Shown in pieces: positions 29,044 through 39,008 of a stretch of 64,000 bases of DNA. How positions within the stretch are numbered: the stretch's first letter is position 1; the number at the start of each line of letters is the position of its first letter. The DNA is from Frederiksenia canicola (GTDB lineage Bacteria; Pseudomonadota; Gammaproteobacteria; Enterobacterales; Pasteurellaceae), in NCBI RefSeq assembly GCF_011455495.1, contig NZ_CP015029.1, forward strand, positions 1,922,740-1,986,739. Direction: 5' to 3'. Below the pieces are notes generated by a model. That model did not search any database, was not told where the DNA came from, and saw nothing but the letters and a program-made list of their open reading frames with translations. The translations under genes and the position numbers were made by a program.

Positions 29044-30489
29044 ATGGATGGCATTGTTGCCACATTTGAAAATTGTCTAAAATGGATTGTGGACAATGTA
29101 GATGGCCCATTGTGGGACATTACGGTTATTACCCTGTTAGGAACAGGTCTTTTTTTCACCATTTCAACAGGCTTAGTGCAACTGCGTTTACTGCCGCAAA
29201 GTATGCGAGAAATGTGGTTTGGTCGTGCCACAAGTGGTGATTCCTTAACACCGTTCCAAGCCTTTGCGACGGGACTTGCCAGCCGTGTGGGTGTCGGTAA
29301 TATCGGTGGCGTGGCTACAGCGATCGCATTAGGTGGCCCTGGTGCAGTCTTCTGGATGTGGGTCACGGCGTTAATTGGAATGAGCAGTGCGTTTGCCGAA
29401 TCTTCTCTTGCTCAAGTCTATAAAATTCGTGATCCAAATGGCATGTTCCGTGGCGGCCCTGCTTACTATATTTCTAAAGGCTTAAAAGCCCCTTGGTTAG
29501 CGGTTGCCTTTGCAATCACCTTAATTTTCACCTTCGGCTTTGCCTTCAATGCCGTGCAAGCCAACTCTATCATGGAAGCCACCCGCAATGCGTGGAAGTG
29601 GAATGCAGACTATGTCGGTATCGGGCTTGTGGTGCTTACCGCGGCCATCATTTTCGGTGGGGTAAAACGTATTGGTAAAGTTTCATCAAGAGTGGTACCT
29701 ACCATGGCGTTGTTCTACTTAATTATGGCGGTGATCATTTTAGGGATGAACATCGAAAAAGTCCCTGCCGTGTTAGCAAATATCATCCGTAGTGCCTTTG
29801 ATTTCTCAGCAATGGCCGGTGGTATGTTTGGGGCATTATTCTCAAAAGCGATGTTAATGGGGATTAAACGCGGTTTGTTCTCAAACGAAGCCGGTATGGG
29901 GTCGGCACCAAACTCAGCGGCAACCTCTGATGCGAAGCATCCCGCATCACAAGGTTTGATCCAAATGCTCGGTGTGTTTGTGGATACTATCGTGGTATGT
30001 ACCTGTACCGCAGTTATCATTTTGATGTCAAACGACTACGGCGGTGAACATTTGCGTGGCGTGTCACTCACCCAAAAAGCGTTGGAATTCCACGTTGGTG
30101 AATTTGGCTTACACTTCCTAGCCTTCATTTTGTTACTGTTCTGCTACACGTCAATCATCGGTAACTACGCCTATGCAGAAAGCAACATTCGCTACATCCG
30201 CAACAAGCCTTGGGTCGTGCTCGTATTCCGTTTAGTCGTCTTATTCTTCGTCTATTTCGGTGCGGTGCGTGATGGCGGAATCGTCTGGGCATTTGCCGAT
30301 ACGGTAATGGCATCAATGGCGATGATAAACTTAGTCGCCATCGTGCTACTTGCTCCAATCGTGTGGCTGGTGCTGAAAGACTATCAACAACAAGTCAAGG
30401 CAGGTAAAGAACCAATATTCAACATTGAAAATCACCCAGAGTTACTCAAGCGTGGCGTTGATGCGGAAGTATGGCGTAAACTGGACTAA
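29044..30489 (+). CDS. Sodium:alanine/glycine symporter (AGCS family)
   Basis: 481-residue inner-membrane carrier driving uptake of alanine or glycine by Na+. AGCS motifs: GVGNIGGVATAIALGGPGAVFWMW (from about residue 82) and the KRGLFSNEAGMGSAPN stretch (about 278-293). About ten or eleven membrane segments. GAGG precedes the ATG. Single gene with its own terminator, convergent with nadV. Substrate choice between Ala, Gly and others is not resolvable. Confidence 0.93.
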   Translation: MDGIVATFENCLKWIVDNVDGPLWDITVITLLGTGLFFTISTGLVQLRLLPQSMREMWFGRATSGDSLTPFQAFATGLASRVGVGNIGGVATAIALGGPGAVFWMWVTALIGMSSAFAESSLAQVYKIRDPNGMFRGGPAYYISKGLKAPWLAVAFAITLIFTFGFAFNAVQANSIMEATRNAWKWNADYVGIGLVVLTAAIIFGGVKRIGKVSSRVVPTMALFYLIMAVIILGMNIEKVPAVLANIIRSAFDFSAMAGGMFGALFSKAMLMGIKRGLFSNEAGMGSAPNSAATSDAKHPASQGLIQMLGVFVDTIVVCTCTAVIILMSNDYGGEHLRGVSLTQKALEFHVGEFGLHFLAFILLLFCYTSIIGNYAYAESNIRYIRNKPWVVLVFRLVVLFFVYFGAVRDGGIVWAFADTVMASMAMINLVAIVLLAPIVWLVLKDYQQQVKAGKEPIFNIENHPELLKRGVDAEVWRKLD

Positions 30490-30533
30490 CAAGCGGTAGG
30501 ATCCGAAGAAAATTTTGCAAATGAAAGGCGAGC

Positions 30534-30560
30534 AATGCTCGCCTTTTTCTTTAGCCCATG
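30534..30560. terminator. Terminator between the AGCS symporter and nadV
   Basis: AAAGGCGAGC (30534-30543), loop AAT, GCTCGCCTTT (30547-30556), followed by TTCTTT. It lies just past an uptake signal at 30489. Confidence 0.85.
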
Positions 30561-31942
30561 TTGACCCGATGACGAATCGTCTCTAAGTTGTCATCCACAA
30601 GCAGCTCACCATTGTGAAAAATAGGGCGAAGTTGGTTGGTTCTTTCGCCTAATTCTGCTTGTTGAATGGTTTTCCAACCATTCTGTTCTTTGACTAATGC
30701 AAGAACACCTTTTTTAGATCGCTTTGATTGGCTTGTGATTGGATCTTTATAAATATCCCGCCATTGATCCGCAATACAAATACTGCTGGCTTTCATCGCC
30801 CAGCCCATTGTATCTCGATTGATTTGTTGCAATAGCCCACCGCCCATACCAAAATTAACATTCTCAACGCTGAATCCTTTCTGCATAATGGCATCTAAAA
30901 TCAGTGGCAGCGAATGGCGATTAATGCCATCGCCTTGAATAATTCGAATAAAATCAGGCAATACTTTGTAACCCTTACTATTTACCGTATAACCAAATTT
31001 TTCAGCCAAAATTTCGAGACAACGACAAACGACTTCTGTCGGTTCACCACTATCAGGGCGAATCACTAACCGCCCACCACGTTGTTCAACAAGTTGCTTG
31101 AGCTCATTGCCCCAAAGGTGCTCTAACGCATTCCATAAGTCATAACTATCTGAAACAACAGCATAAATCTTTCCTTCTCCAGCAAACTGCTCAACCATAT
31201 TTTTGTAGGCATTGACTTCATTTTCTCTGCCCCAAGCAGTAATCGTGCTATGTTCTGCAGCGGGAATCGAGAAAGCGGCAATCGCATCAGCGTGATACCA
31301 ACGATTCGCCGCCACCAATGCTGAGACACTATCAGTGCCTTTGAAATTGACCAAATGAGCCAAGCCACCTAACGCCACGGTTTCTAAACTTGATGCACCA
31401 CGTGCACCGAAATCATGTAGCTGAAAATCAAGCCCGTCTAAATGGTCTGCTGATTTCACCAGTGCATCTCGAATGTTTTGTTTACAGAAATAAGAGACAC
31501 TTGCCACCGTTGAGGGATACCACACCGCACGGAGTAAAGCTGTTTCTAAATAGCCAACCAACCAAAAAAATTCAGGATCGGTATTACGAATTTGGCAAAC
31601 CACATTCCCTACGGGAAGCACGGTGCCTTCAGGCACCGCTTCAATAACAAGCGGTAACTTCCCCGCATATTTTTGCAAAATGCGTTGCCAACCAGCTCGG
31701 TTAAACGGTAGCCCATGAGCCGTTAAAAGTTGTTCAGCTTCATCAATATCTTGCTGTGTAATTGGCTTAGAAAGGTATTCTTTGATAAAAGCTTGCAAAC
31801 CAAACATAACGACATCCAATTCGCCGCTACGAGCTTCAATATAGTAAGAAAGGTATTGGGTTTCGGGAGGATACTGCAGCCAATGTGATGCTTTATAGCT
31901 ATCCACATTCAGTAAGAGATTCGCCAGATTGGAAGTATACAT
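30551..31942 (-). CDS. nadV: Nicotinamide phosphoribosyltransferase
   Basis: Converts nicotinamide plus PRPP to NMN, the first step of the salvage route that makes some Pasteurellaceae independent of V factor. The ATG at 31942 follows GGAG; 463 residues. Visible are the start LLNVDSYKASHWLQYP, the dimer/active-site stretch LHDFGARGASSLE (about 175-187), TVVSDSYD-type segment AVVSDSYDLWN near 240, and VNFGMGGGLLQQ near 365. These match NAMPT-type enzymes and not nicotinate phosphoribosyltransferase PncB. An AT-rich stretch (GATATATATAC) lies about 40 bases upstream. Confidence 0.9.
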   Translation of the reverse strand: MYTSNLANLLLNVDSYKASHWLQYPPETQYLSYYIEARSGELDVVMFGLQAFIKEYLSKPITQQDIDEAEQLLTAHGLPFNRAGWQRILQKYAGKLPLVIEAVPEGTVLPVGNVVCQIRNTDPEFFWLVGYLETALLRAVWYPSTVASVSYFCKQNIRDALVKSADHLDGLDFQLHDFGARGASSLETVALGGLAHLVNFKGTDSVSALVAANRWYHADAIAAFSIPAAEHSTITAWGRENEVNAYKNMVEQFAGEGKIYAVVSDSYDLWNALEHLWGNELKQLVEQRGGRLVIRPDSGEPTEVVCRCLEILAEKFGYTVNSKGYKVLPDFIRIIQGDGINRHSLPLILDAIMQKGFSVENVNFGMGGGLLQQINRDTMGWAMKASSICIADQWRDIYKDPITSQSKRSKKGVLALVKEQNGWKTIQQAELGERTNQLRPIFHNGELLVDDNLETIRHRVNMG

Positions 31943-32027
31943 ATCAATTTTCTCCAATTTACACACAGAAATGTTTTTTTTGATATATATACTTTACCAA
32001 AAATAGATAACGAAGCCTAGTAAGAAA

Positions 32028-32570
32028 TCACAGCCACGCAGGCAAATCTGCCAAGCTATCCAAGACTTTATCGGCTTTCGCTTCGGCTTCCGGGGTTACC
32101 GCTTTGCCTGTGCGAACCAAAATTTTGGTTTTTACGCCCGCATTTTCGGCAGCGAGCAAATCTTCTAATTTATCGCCGACCATAATCGACTGGGTAGGAT
32201 CAATATTCAGATCAGCAATCGCTTGGGTGAACATGCCCGCTTTGGGTTTACGGCAATCGCACTCTTCCCGATATTCTCCCTGTCCTTCTGGGTGGTGCGG
32301 GCAGTAGTAAATGCCGTCAAAATCTACCCCCCTATCCGCAAGGGACCAGTCAAACCATTCGGTCAGTTGTAGAAATTGATCTTCGCTAAAGTAGCCACGA
32401 GCGATGCCTGATTGGTTCGTGACTAGCACCAACAAATAGCCTTTCTGCTTGAGTTTCAACATGGCCTCAATCACGCCATCAATAAACTGAAAATCATCAA
32501 TTTGATGCACATAGCCGTGATCGATATTGATCGTACCATCACGATCCAAAAAAATGGCTTTATTCCCCAT
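32028..32570 (-). CDS. gmhB: D-glycero-beta-D-manno-heptose 1,7-bisphosphate 7-phosphatase
   Basis: HAD-family phosphatase of ADP-heptose synthesis for the LPS/LOS inner core. 180 residues. The nucleophile motif FLDRDGTIN is at 7-15, motif [12 protein letters not shown] near 49-58, the zinc loop [17 protein letters not shown] near 91-107, and motif [14 protein letters not shown] near 135. It overlaps the end of bcp by 11 bases. Confidence 0.94.
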   Translation of the reverse strand: MGNKAIFLDRDGTINIDHGYVHQIDDFQFIDGVIEAMLKLKQKGYLLVLVTNQSGIARGYFSEDQFLQLTEWFDWSLADRGVDFDGIYYCPHHPEGQGEYREECDCRKPKAGMFTQAIADLNIDPTQSIMVGDKLEDLLAAENAGVKTKILVRTGKAVTPEAEAKADKVLDSLADLPAWL

Positions 32571-33039
32571 GTTGCTGTCCTTTTACAAAATCAACGATCA
32601 TCTGGTGATGTTCCGACGTTTTGAATTTGTCAAATACCGCTTCAATTCGGCCACTTGCATCCACCAAAAAGCTGATACGATGAATGCCATTATAGGTTTT
32701 GCCTAGGAACTTCTTCTCCCCCCACACCCCAAAGGCTTCTGCAATTTGGTGTTCGGGATCGGATAACAATGTGAAATTTAGCCCTTTTTTCTCGACAAAT
32801 TGTGCCAGTTTTTTCGGCTGATCAGGGCTGATACCAAGCACCACCACATTTAATTCATCCAACTCTGCTTTGCTATCTCGCAGCCCACACGCCTGCGTAG
32901 TACAGCCTGGGGTTAACGCTTTTGGGTAAAAATAGACCAATACTCGCTTACCACGAAATTGGCTTAATGAAACGGAAGAATTATTTTGATCCAACAACGT
33001 AAATTCAGGGGCGAGATCGCCGATTTTGAGGGTATTCAT
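32560..33039 (-). CDS. bcp: Thioredoxin-dependent peroxiredoxin (Bcp/PrxQ)
   Basis: Cytoplasmic thiol peroxidase that reduces peroxides with thioredoxin. The ATG at 33039 follows AAGGA and gives 159 residues ([18 protein letters not shown]). The catalytic site is [13 protein letters not shown], with peroxidatic Cys near 45 and resolving Cys five residues later, the Bcp CX4C arrangement. Next to and overlapping gmhB, probably cotranscribed. Confidence 0.93.
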   Translation of the reverse strand: MNTLKIGDLAPEFTLLDQNNSSVSLSQFRGKRVLVYFYPKALTPGCTTQACGLRDSKAELDELNVVVLGISPDQPKKLAQFVEKKGLNFTLLSDPEHQIAEAFGVWGEKKFLGKTYNGIHRISFLVDASGRIEAVFDKFKTSEHHQMIVDFVKGQQHGE

Positions 33040-33135
33040 TGTTATTCCTTTTATTTTGCTGGCGATCGTCTGTGACGAGTGCCTTATTAATAGCAAAAGC
33101 ACCCGTTAGACACGGGCACTATTTTTCATCGGATT

Positions 33136-34365
33136 TTATTTTAATAAATTGTTAAACGGCTGAATAATCACTTTTTCGCCTTTTTCAACATTGCCACGCA
33201 TCTGTTCCAGTACGATAAAACAGTTGCTGTCATGGAATGCACTGAAAATATGTGAGCTTTGGTTGCCAACGGTTCGGACTTCTAATTCACCGTTTTCGTT
33301 AGCGTAATAAAATCCCCGTTGGAAATCTTGGCGGCCGACGGCTTTTTTCAAGTTTTCGGCACTACAAGCGGTCAGATTTGGCGAGAAATTTGCAATTCTA
33401 TCGGCATTCAAGCCTGAGAGTTTCATTAACGCAGGTTGCACTAACTGATAAAAGGTAACCAAGGCAGAAACGGGATTGCCTGGCAAACCGAAGAAGTAAG
33501 CATTTTGCAATTTGCCAAATGCGAACGGTTTGCCTGGCTTCATTGCGATTTTCCAGAAGCCGATTTTACCGAGTTTTTCCAGCACCGTTTTGGTAAAATC
33601 CGCTTCACCGACCGACACACCACCACTGGTAATCAGCACATCTGCTTGGTTTTGAGCTTCGGTGAAGGTTTGTTCAAATAAAGCAGGATCGTCGGGCAAA
33701 ATGCCGTAATCGATCACCTCACAATGCAATTTTTCCAACAATAAACGGACGGTAAAGCGATTGGTGTCGTAAATTTGCCCGTCTTGCAACGGCTCACCTA
33801 CGCTGACTAATTCATCGCCCGTTGATAAAATCGCCACTTTCAAGCGGCGGAAAACGGTCACACCGGTAATTCCCAGCGATGCCAATAGTGGCAGAGTTAC
33901 CACACTCAATGGCGTGCCTTCCGCCAATACTAACGCCCCTTGTTGCACATCTTCGCCTGCTCGTCGAATGTTTTCGTTCGGCTTTGGTGTACGAGTGAAA
34001 CTGACTGAGCCATCGGCGTTTTGCACGCTGTCTTCTTGCATAATCACCGCATCACAGCCCTCGGGGATTTTTGCTCCAGTCATAATCCGCACACATTGCC
34101 CTGAAGAGATCGGCTGGGTAAATGGCAGCCCTGCAAAGGCTTTGCCCGCTACCACAAGCGGTTGGTTTTCGCTGAAATGTTGCAAATTGACCGCATAGCC
34201 GTCCATCGCAGAATTATCAAAACTGGGCACATTGATCGGCGAATAAACCGCCTCCGCCAACACACGATTTGCTACTTGGCTCAACGGTAACGTTTCAGTT
34301 TCCGTCGGCTTCGGCAATGCCTTGAGCATCTGCTCAAGGGCTTGGGATAAAGAAAGTAGGGACAT
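33136..34365 (-). CDS. moeA: Molybdopterin molybdenumtransferase
   Basis: Inserts molybdate into adenylylated molybdopterin in Moco synthesis. 409 residues, normal MoeA length. N-terminal ALPKPTETETLPLSQVANRVLAE, the conserved VPSFDNSAMDGYA near 45, the MoCF-fold block STGDEL (about 190) and SGGVSVGEADFT (about 245), and PGKPFAFG near 270. moeB, its usual partner in E. coli, is absent next to it. An uptake signal in the C-terminal domain encodes NLTACSAEN near 350. Confidence 0.95.
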   Translation of the reverse strand: MSLLSLSQALEQMLKALPKPTETETLPLSQVANRVLAEAVYSPINVPSFDNSAMDGYAVNLQHFSENQPLVVAGKAFAGLPFTQPISSGQCVRIMTGAKIPEGCDAVIMQEDSVQNADGSVSFTRTPKPNENIRRAGEDVQQGALVLAEGTPLSVVTLPLLASLGITGVTVFRRLKVAILSTGDELVSVGEPLQDGQIYDTNRFTVRLLLEKLHCEVIDYGILPDDPALFEQTFTEAQNQADVLITSGGVSVGEADFTKTVLEKLGKIGFWKIAMKPGKPFAFGKLQNAYFFGLPGNPVSALVTFYQLVQPALMKLSGLNADRIANFSPNLTACSAENLKKAVGRQDFQRGFYYANENGELEVRTVGNQSSHIFSAFHDSNCFIVLEQMRGNVEKGEKVIIQPFNNLLK

Positions 34366-34475
34366 AATGAATTCTCGTTCTAGTCGGTTCGGACTTATCT
34401 GTCCGCCGATTCACATTTGCAATATTTTTCTGAAATCTGACCGCTTGTCGTGGGGAATATCTCCCCACCTATAGG

Positions 34476-35105
34476 TTATGATGCGACAGCTGACATCTGC
34501 TGCACAAAATCTCGCAAGCCGAGCAAGATGTTGTTGATCGCCACAGCACACAAAATCAAGCCCATTACCCGACTGATAATCGCCGCTCCCGCATTGCCAA
34601 TTAAGTGTTGAATACGGTTTGCGATGAGAAATAGCAGGTAGGCAATCAACAAAATGGCCAACATAATCCCTGCGGTGACGAACTGTTCACCTAAATTATA
34701 GCGGTGGTTGTCGGTCAAAAGCACTACCGCCATCATCGCCCCAGGGGAAGCGATAGATGGCACCGCAAGGGGATACACCGCCAATTCGCTCAAATTGCTT
34801 TTCATTTTAATTTCTTGGTCGGGCTTACTTTCGCCAAAAATCATCGACAACGCAAACAGCAACAGCACCAATCCGCCCGCGATCTGGAAGGCTGAGAGCG
34901 GAATTTGCATCGCCTCAAGTAACCATTGTCCCATTACTAAGAAAAAGAGTAAAATCCCCGCCGCAATCACAACCGCATTACGGGCGATTTTACGGCGATC
35001 ATCTGGCGAAAGTCCGATCGTTTTGGCCAAATAGACAGGAATGGAACCAATCGGGTCGATGACCGCCCAAAGTACCACAAACTGTACCACTAATGAGTCA
35101 AACAT
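34476..35105 (-). CDS. MarC-family (YhgN-like) inner-membrane protein
   Basis: 209 residues with six hydrophobic segments, MarC/UPF0056 family. The start FVVLWAVIDPIGSIPVYLA and the middle block AVPSIASPGAMMAVV are typical. Closest in style to E. coli YhgN. The function of MarC proteins is unsettled; amino-acid export has been proposed. Divergent from yheS. Confidence 0.85.
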   Translation of the reverse strand: MFDSLVVQFVVLWAVIDPIGSIPVYLAKTIGLSPDDRRKIARNAVVIAAGILLFFLVMGQWLLEAMQIPLSAFQIAGGLVLLLFALSMIFGESKPDQEIKMKSNLSELAVYPLAVPSIASPGAMMAVVLLTDNHRYNLGEQFVTAGIMLAILLIAYLLFLIANRIQHLIGNAGAAIISRVMGLILCAVAINNILLGLRDFVQQMSAVAS

Positions 35106-35177
35106 AGATTTTCCTTGTCTTTGTCAAATGCGGTTATTGTGCCTTAATTTAACCTTATAAACAAACGTCAATTTTCA

Positions 35178-37106
35178 ATGATTTTCTTTACTGATTTAAC
35201 TTTAAAACGTGGGCAAACGGTTTTGCTCGAAAATGCGAATGCCACTATTCATACGGGGCAAAAAGTGGGGCTGGTCGGCAAAAATGGCTGTGGCAAGTCC
35301 TCATTACTATCCCTACTTAAAAAAGAGATGAGTGCGGAAGGTGGCGAAGCGAAATATCCGCACAACTGGGCGTTGGCATGGGTGAATCAAGAAACACCCG
35401 CACTAGATATTTCGGCGATTGATTATGTCATTCAAGGCGATCGAGAATACACCGCCTTAAATGCTCAACTTGCTGAAGCCAATGCCAACAATGACGGCAA
35501 TTTGATCGCGATCCTGCACGCTCAGCTCGACACCATTGATGCCTGGACAATCCACGCCCGTGCTGCCACCTTACTCAACGGCTTAGGGTTTGCCACAGAA
35601 CAGCTATCACTGCCAGTGAAATCTTTTTCGGGCGGTTGGCGAATGCGGCTAAACCTCGCTCAAGCGTTGATTTGTCGTTCAGATTTATTACTGTTAGACG
35701 AACCCACCAACCACTTGGATTTAGATGCGGTGATTTGGCTTGAACGTTGGCTGACAAATTATCGTGGCACGCTGTTGCTGATTTCCCACGACCGTGACTT
35801 TCTCGATCCAATTATCGATCGCGTGCTGCATATCGAACAGTATAAATTGAACGATTACACGGGCAATTATTCATCTTTTGAAATTCAACGAGCAACCAAA
35901 CTGGCTCAACAGCAATCTGCTTATCAGCAACAGCAGCAAAAAATTACTCATTTACAGCGTTTTATCGATCGCTTTAAAGCGAAAGCGAGTAAGGCAAAAC
36001 AAGCACAAAGCCGTGTGAAAGCCTTGGAAAAAATGGAACTGATTGCCCCCGCTTACGCCGACAGTCCATTCTCGTTCAGTTTCCGTGAACCACTTTCGCT
36101 ACCAAGCCCACTGCTATCAATGGAAAAAGTCAGTGCGGGCTATGATGGACGCACGGTATTGCACTCAGTCAAGCTCAATTTAGTCCCCGGTTCTCGCATC
36201 GGTTTGCTCGGTCGCAATGGAGCTGGGAAATCAACCTTGATCAAACTGCTCGCAGGGGAAATTGATGCACAATCCGGGCAGACACAACTTGCCAAGGGCG
36301 TGCAGCTTGGCTACTTCGCCCAACATCAGCTCGATACGTTGCGAGCCGAGGAAAGTGCCTTGTGGCATCTCGCTCGCCTTGCACCCCAACAAACGGAACA
36401 AGAGCTGCGAAACTATCTCGGCGGCTTTGATTTCCACGGCGATAAAGTCAAACAAGCGGTAAAATCATTTTCAGGCGGTGAAAAAGCCCGTTTGGTACTG
36501 GCGTTAATTGTATGGCAACGCCCGAATTTACTGCTGCTTGACGAACCAACTAACCACTTGGATTTGGAGATGCGTCAAGCCCTGACCGAAGCCCTCACCC
36601 AATATGAAGGCTCGCTGGTGATTGTTTCCCACGACCGCCATTTGCTACGCAGCACCGTGAATGAATTTTATCTGGTTCACGATGGCAAAGTGGATGAATT
36701 TAAAGGCGATTTAGACGACTACCAAAAATGGCTGAACGAACAAAATGCCTTGCTTGAAAGTAGCAAAAAAGCGGAATTTGCAAAAAATTCAGTGGAACTG
36801 ACCGCTTGTCACGATAATTCCGCCGCGACTCGCAAAGAGCAAAAACGCCTTGAAGCCGAACGTCGCCAACAAGCAGCACCACTACGCAAAAAACTGACGC
36901 AGTTGGAAAACAATCTGGAAAAACTGACCGCTTGCTTAGCTGATCTGGAAACCGCTCTCGCCAGCCCTGAGCTTTACGAAGCGGAAAACAAAGCCAAATT
37001 GACAGAAACGCTCACCAAACAAGTAGACACGAAAAAACAGCTTGAAGCAGTCGAAATGGAATGGCTCGAATTGCAAAGTGAGTTAGAAGAAATGGTTAAC
37101 CGTTAA
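35178..37106 (+). CDS. yheS: ABC-F ATPase YheS
   Basis: Soluble ribosome-associated ABC-F protein with two ATPase domains and no membrane segments. 642 residues, close to E. coli YheS (637), and highly similar along its length. Domain 1: Walker A GLVGKNGCGKSS near 33, signature SFSGGWRMRL near 155, LLLDEPTNHLD near 175. Linker helices near 245-290. Domain 2: GLLGRNGAGKST near 342, SFSGGEKARL near 430, LLLDEPTNHLD near 454. The charged C-terminal coiled-coil contains two uptake-signal copies that encode ELTACH and KLTACL. Confidence 0.94.
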   Translation: MIFFTDLTLKRGQTVLLENANATIHTGQKVGLVGKNGCGKSSLLSLLKKEMSAEGGEAKYPHNWALAWVNQETPALDISAIDYVIQGDREYTALNAQLAEANANNDGNLIAILHAQLDTIDAWTIHARAATLLNGLGFATEQLSLPVKSFSGGWRMRLNLAQALICRSDLLLLDEPTNHLDLDAVIWLERWLTNYRGTLLLISHDRDFLDPIIDRVLHIEQYKLNDYTGNYSSFEIQRATKLAQQQSAYQQQQQKITHLQRFIDRFKAKASKAKQAQSRVKALEKMELIAPAYADSPFSFSFREPLSLPSPLLSMEKVSAGYDGRTVLHSVKLNLVPGSRIGLLGRNGAGKSTLIKLLAGEIDAQSGQTQLAKGVQLGYFAQHQLDTLRAEESALWHLARLAPQQTEQELRNYLGGFDFHGDKVKQAVKSFSGGEKARLVLALIVWQRPNLLLLDEPTNHLDLEMRQALTEALTQYEGSLVIVSHDRHLLRSTVNEFYLVHDGKVDEFKGDLDDYQKWLNEQNALLESSKKAEFAKNSVELTACHDNSAATRKEQKRLEAERRQQAAPLRKKLTQLENNLEKLTACLADLETALASPELYEAENKAKLTETLTKQVDTKKQLEAVEMEWLELQSELEEMVNR

Positions 37107-37115
37107 AAGAAAAAT

Positions 37116-37142
37116 AGCCTTAAAGTCTCTTTAAGGCTTTCT
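37116..37142. terminator. Terminator between yheS and the M15 peptidase gene
   Basis: AGCCTTAAAG (37116-37125), loop TCT, CTTTAAGGCT (37129-37138), then TTCTCT. Convergent genes on both sides. Confidence 0.85.
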
Positions 37143-37144
37143 CT

Positions 37145-37906
37145 CTACCGACATGCTGCAATCAGTAGCTCTGGGCGATATTCAAAATGCACTGAATCAT
37201 AACTTGCCCATTTCCCACCCCAAATGAAGCCGTGTTTTTCAAAAATCATCACAATTCGTTTCAGTTTTTCGTCTTCCATCAATACGTTTGGAAAAGGGCA
37301 AGGCTGATCTTCTGATTTACACCCATCCCAACGCCAATATTTATGTAACGGCTTTGGAAGTTGGAAATCAATTGCAATGCCAAAACTATGCGTACTAAGC
37401 CGAGTAGTGCCTGCAATTTTTCGAAAATGAAAACTGCCTAATGATTTATTCACATAGCTGATTAGATCAGGGTACTGAGCAATTTCATTGCCGACTTTTT
37501 GTAACTGCTCACTCGCTCCATTGTTTCGATTAAATTGCACTGATGATTTGCTTGGAGCCCAATATACAGAAACCAGATTCTTCTTGATCTCCTGTTGGTT
37601 AAATCCATATAAATGCTTAAAAAACAATTCATTACGAATTCGTCCTGCATCTTGATATTGCTTCGGCACACTGAATGTTAATGGATAACGCTGCGAAAGC
37701 TGATCGGCCAATGTGGCATTCTGTAATAGCTGACTAAAAGGTAAAGACGATTTCTCACCGATTTTCATCTGCTGACCGTTTGCAAATTGAATCGTTTGTT
37801 CATCAACCTTTTCCACGGCAGAATAGGCTGCGGCTAAACAGCTTGCATGATTTGCCAAGGCTTCCACAGAACAGCAGATACTTAGCAACACAAAATATTT
37901 TTTCAT
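37145..37906 (-). CDS. M15-family peptidase, secreted (VanY-type D,D-carboxypeptidase-like)
   Basis: 253 residues with a signal peptide (MKKYFVLLSICCSVEALA) and a C-terminal peptidase_M15 domain. The zinc-site blocks STHSFGIAIDFQ (His and Asp, about 168-179) and SVHFEYRPEL (His, about 238) are present. Such enzymes trim the peptide stems of peptidoglycan in the periplasm. The N-terminal half (about 20-150) has no family I recognise. Exact bond specificity is unknown. Confidence 0.8.
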   Translation of the reverse strand: MKKYFVLLSICCSVEALANHASCLAAAYSAVEKVDEQTIQFANGQQMKIGEKSSLPFSQLLQNATLADQLSQRYPLTFSVPKQYQDAGRIRNELFFKHLYGFNQQEIKKNLVSVYWAPSKSSVQFNRNNGASEQLQKVGNEIAQYPDLISYVNKSLGSFHFRKIAGTTRLSTHSFGIAIDFQLPKPLHKYWRWDGCKSEDQPCPFPNVLMEDEKLKRIVMIFEKHGFIWGGKWASYDSVHFEYRPELLIAACR

Positions 37907-37979
37907 GATTAAACCTATCTTTCAGAACTCGTCCGATATTATACTGTGAAGCCATATTCTTTTTTCAATAAATTTGCCC

Positions 37980-38957
37980 ATGAAAACCGCTGAACTCTAC
38001 CGCTACCAAATTCCGATTGAAACGGGCGTGGTATTGCGCCATCGCCGTTTGAAATGCCGAGAAGGGCTTCTACTTTGCTTGCGAGAGAATGGTAATACCG
38101 GCTGGGGAGAGATTGCTCCGTTGCCTGAATTTAGCCAAGAAGACTTGATCACCGCAGAGCAACAAACTCGAACTTGGATCGCAGACTGGCTTTTGCAAAA
38201 AAAGGCCGAGATCGAACCGCTTGCACCGAGTGTCGCCTTTGGGATTAGCTGTGCGTTGGCGGAATTGCGGAATACATTGGGCGACCACGGCAATTATCGC
38301 ACCGCACCGCTCTGCTATGGCGATCCTGATGCACTTTATGCCAAATTAAACCGAATAGAAGGTGAAAAAGTCGCCAAAATGAAAGTCGGCTTGTATGAGG
38401 CGAATCGTGATGGCTTACTGGCGGAAATGTGCTTAACCGCTATTCCTGATTTGAAATTACGCCTTGATGCCAACCGAATGTGGACGCTCGAAAAAGCGTT
38501 GCTGTTCGCCCGTAAAATTTCTCTGGAAAATCGAAAACGCATTCAATTTATTGAAGAACCTTGCCAAACCGCTGATCTTTCACGCCAATTTGCCGCAGAA
38601 ACTGGCATTGCGATTGCGTGGGACGAAAGCGTGCGAGAGCCTGATTTTGTGGTAAAAAAAGAGCCAAATCTGGCCGCTTGTGTTATCAAACCAACCTTAG
38701 TTGGATCTATCGAAAAATGTGTCAAGCTGATCGAACAGATTCATCAGCAAGGAATGACCGCAGTGATTAGCTCAAGTATTGAATCAAGCCTTGGACTGAC
38801 GCAACTCGCCCGCCTTGCTCATCAATATACCCCGAATACAACACCTGGATTAGATACGCTCAATTTAATGCAATCACAACTCTTGCGATCCTGGCAAGGT
38901 AGTGATTTGCCGATTGCCGATCTAAACAGCCCGTTTATTACTAAACTGGCTATATAA
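37980..38957 (+). CDS. menC: o-Succinylbenzoate synthase
   Basis: Enolase-superfamily enzyme of menaquinone synthesis (SHCHC to OSB). The ATG at 37980 gives 325 residues ([16 protein letters not shown]). Active-site elements: KMKVGLYE with catalytic Lys near 133, LDANRMW near 162, IEEPC near 191, WDESV near 215, and the second Lys in CVIKPTLVG near 237. It stands apart from other men genes. An uptake-signal relative lies at its C-terminal half. Confidence 0.92.
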   Translation: MKTAELYRYQIPIETGVVLRHRRLKCREGLLLCLRENGNTGWGEIAPLPEFSQEDLITAEQQTRTWIADWLLQKKAEIEPLAPSVAFGISCALAELRNTLGDHGNYRTAPLCYGDPDALYAKLNRIEGEKVAKMKVGLYEANRDGLLAEMCLTAIPDLKLRLDANRMWTLEKALLFARKISLENRKRIQFIEEPCQTADLSRQFAAETGIAIAWDESVREPDFVVKKEPNLAACVIKPTLVGSIEKCVKLIEQIHQQGMTAVISSSIESSLGLTQLARLAHQYTPNTTPGLDTLNLMQSQLLRSWQGSDLPIADLNSPFITKLAI

Positions 38958-38961
38958 AACA

Positions 38962-38987
38962 AAAGGTTAGCATTACTGCTAACCTTT
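38962..38987. terminator. Terminator between menC and the lipoprotein gene
   Basis: AAAGGTTAGCA (38962-38972), loop TTAC, TGCTAACCTTT (38977-38987). Perfect 11-bp stem between convergent genes. Confidence 0.85.
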
Positions 38988-39008
38988 CATATTTCGTTTA
39001 ATCAGAAA

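Noticed and set aside
33079-33121. Hairpin between moeA and bcp as terminator
   Set aside because: Only about five central base pairs (CCCGT/ACGGG) hold well; support is too weak.
34450-34468. GTGGGGA/TCCCCAC hairpin after the MarC gene as terminator
   Set aside because: Only 7 bp and no T-run on the coding strand; left out of the feature list.
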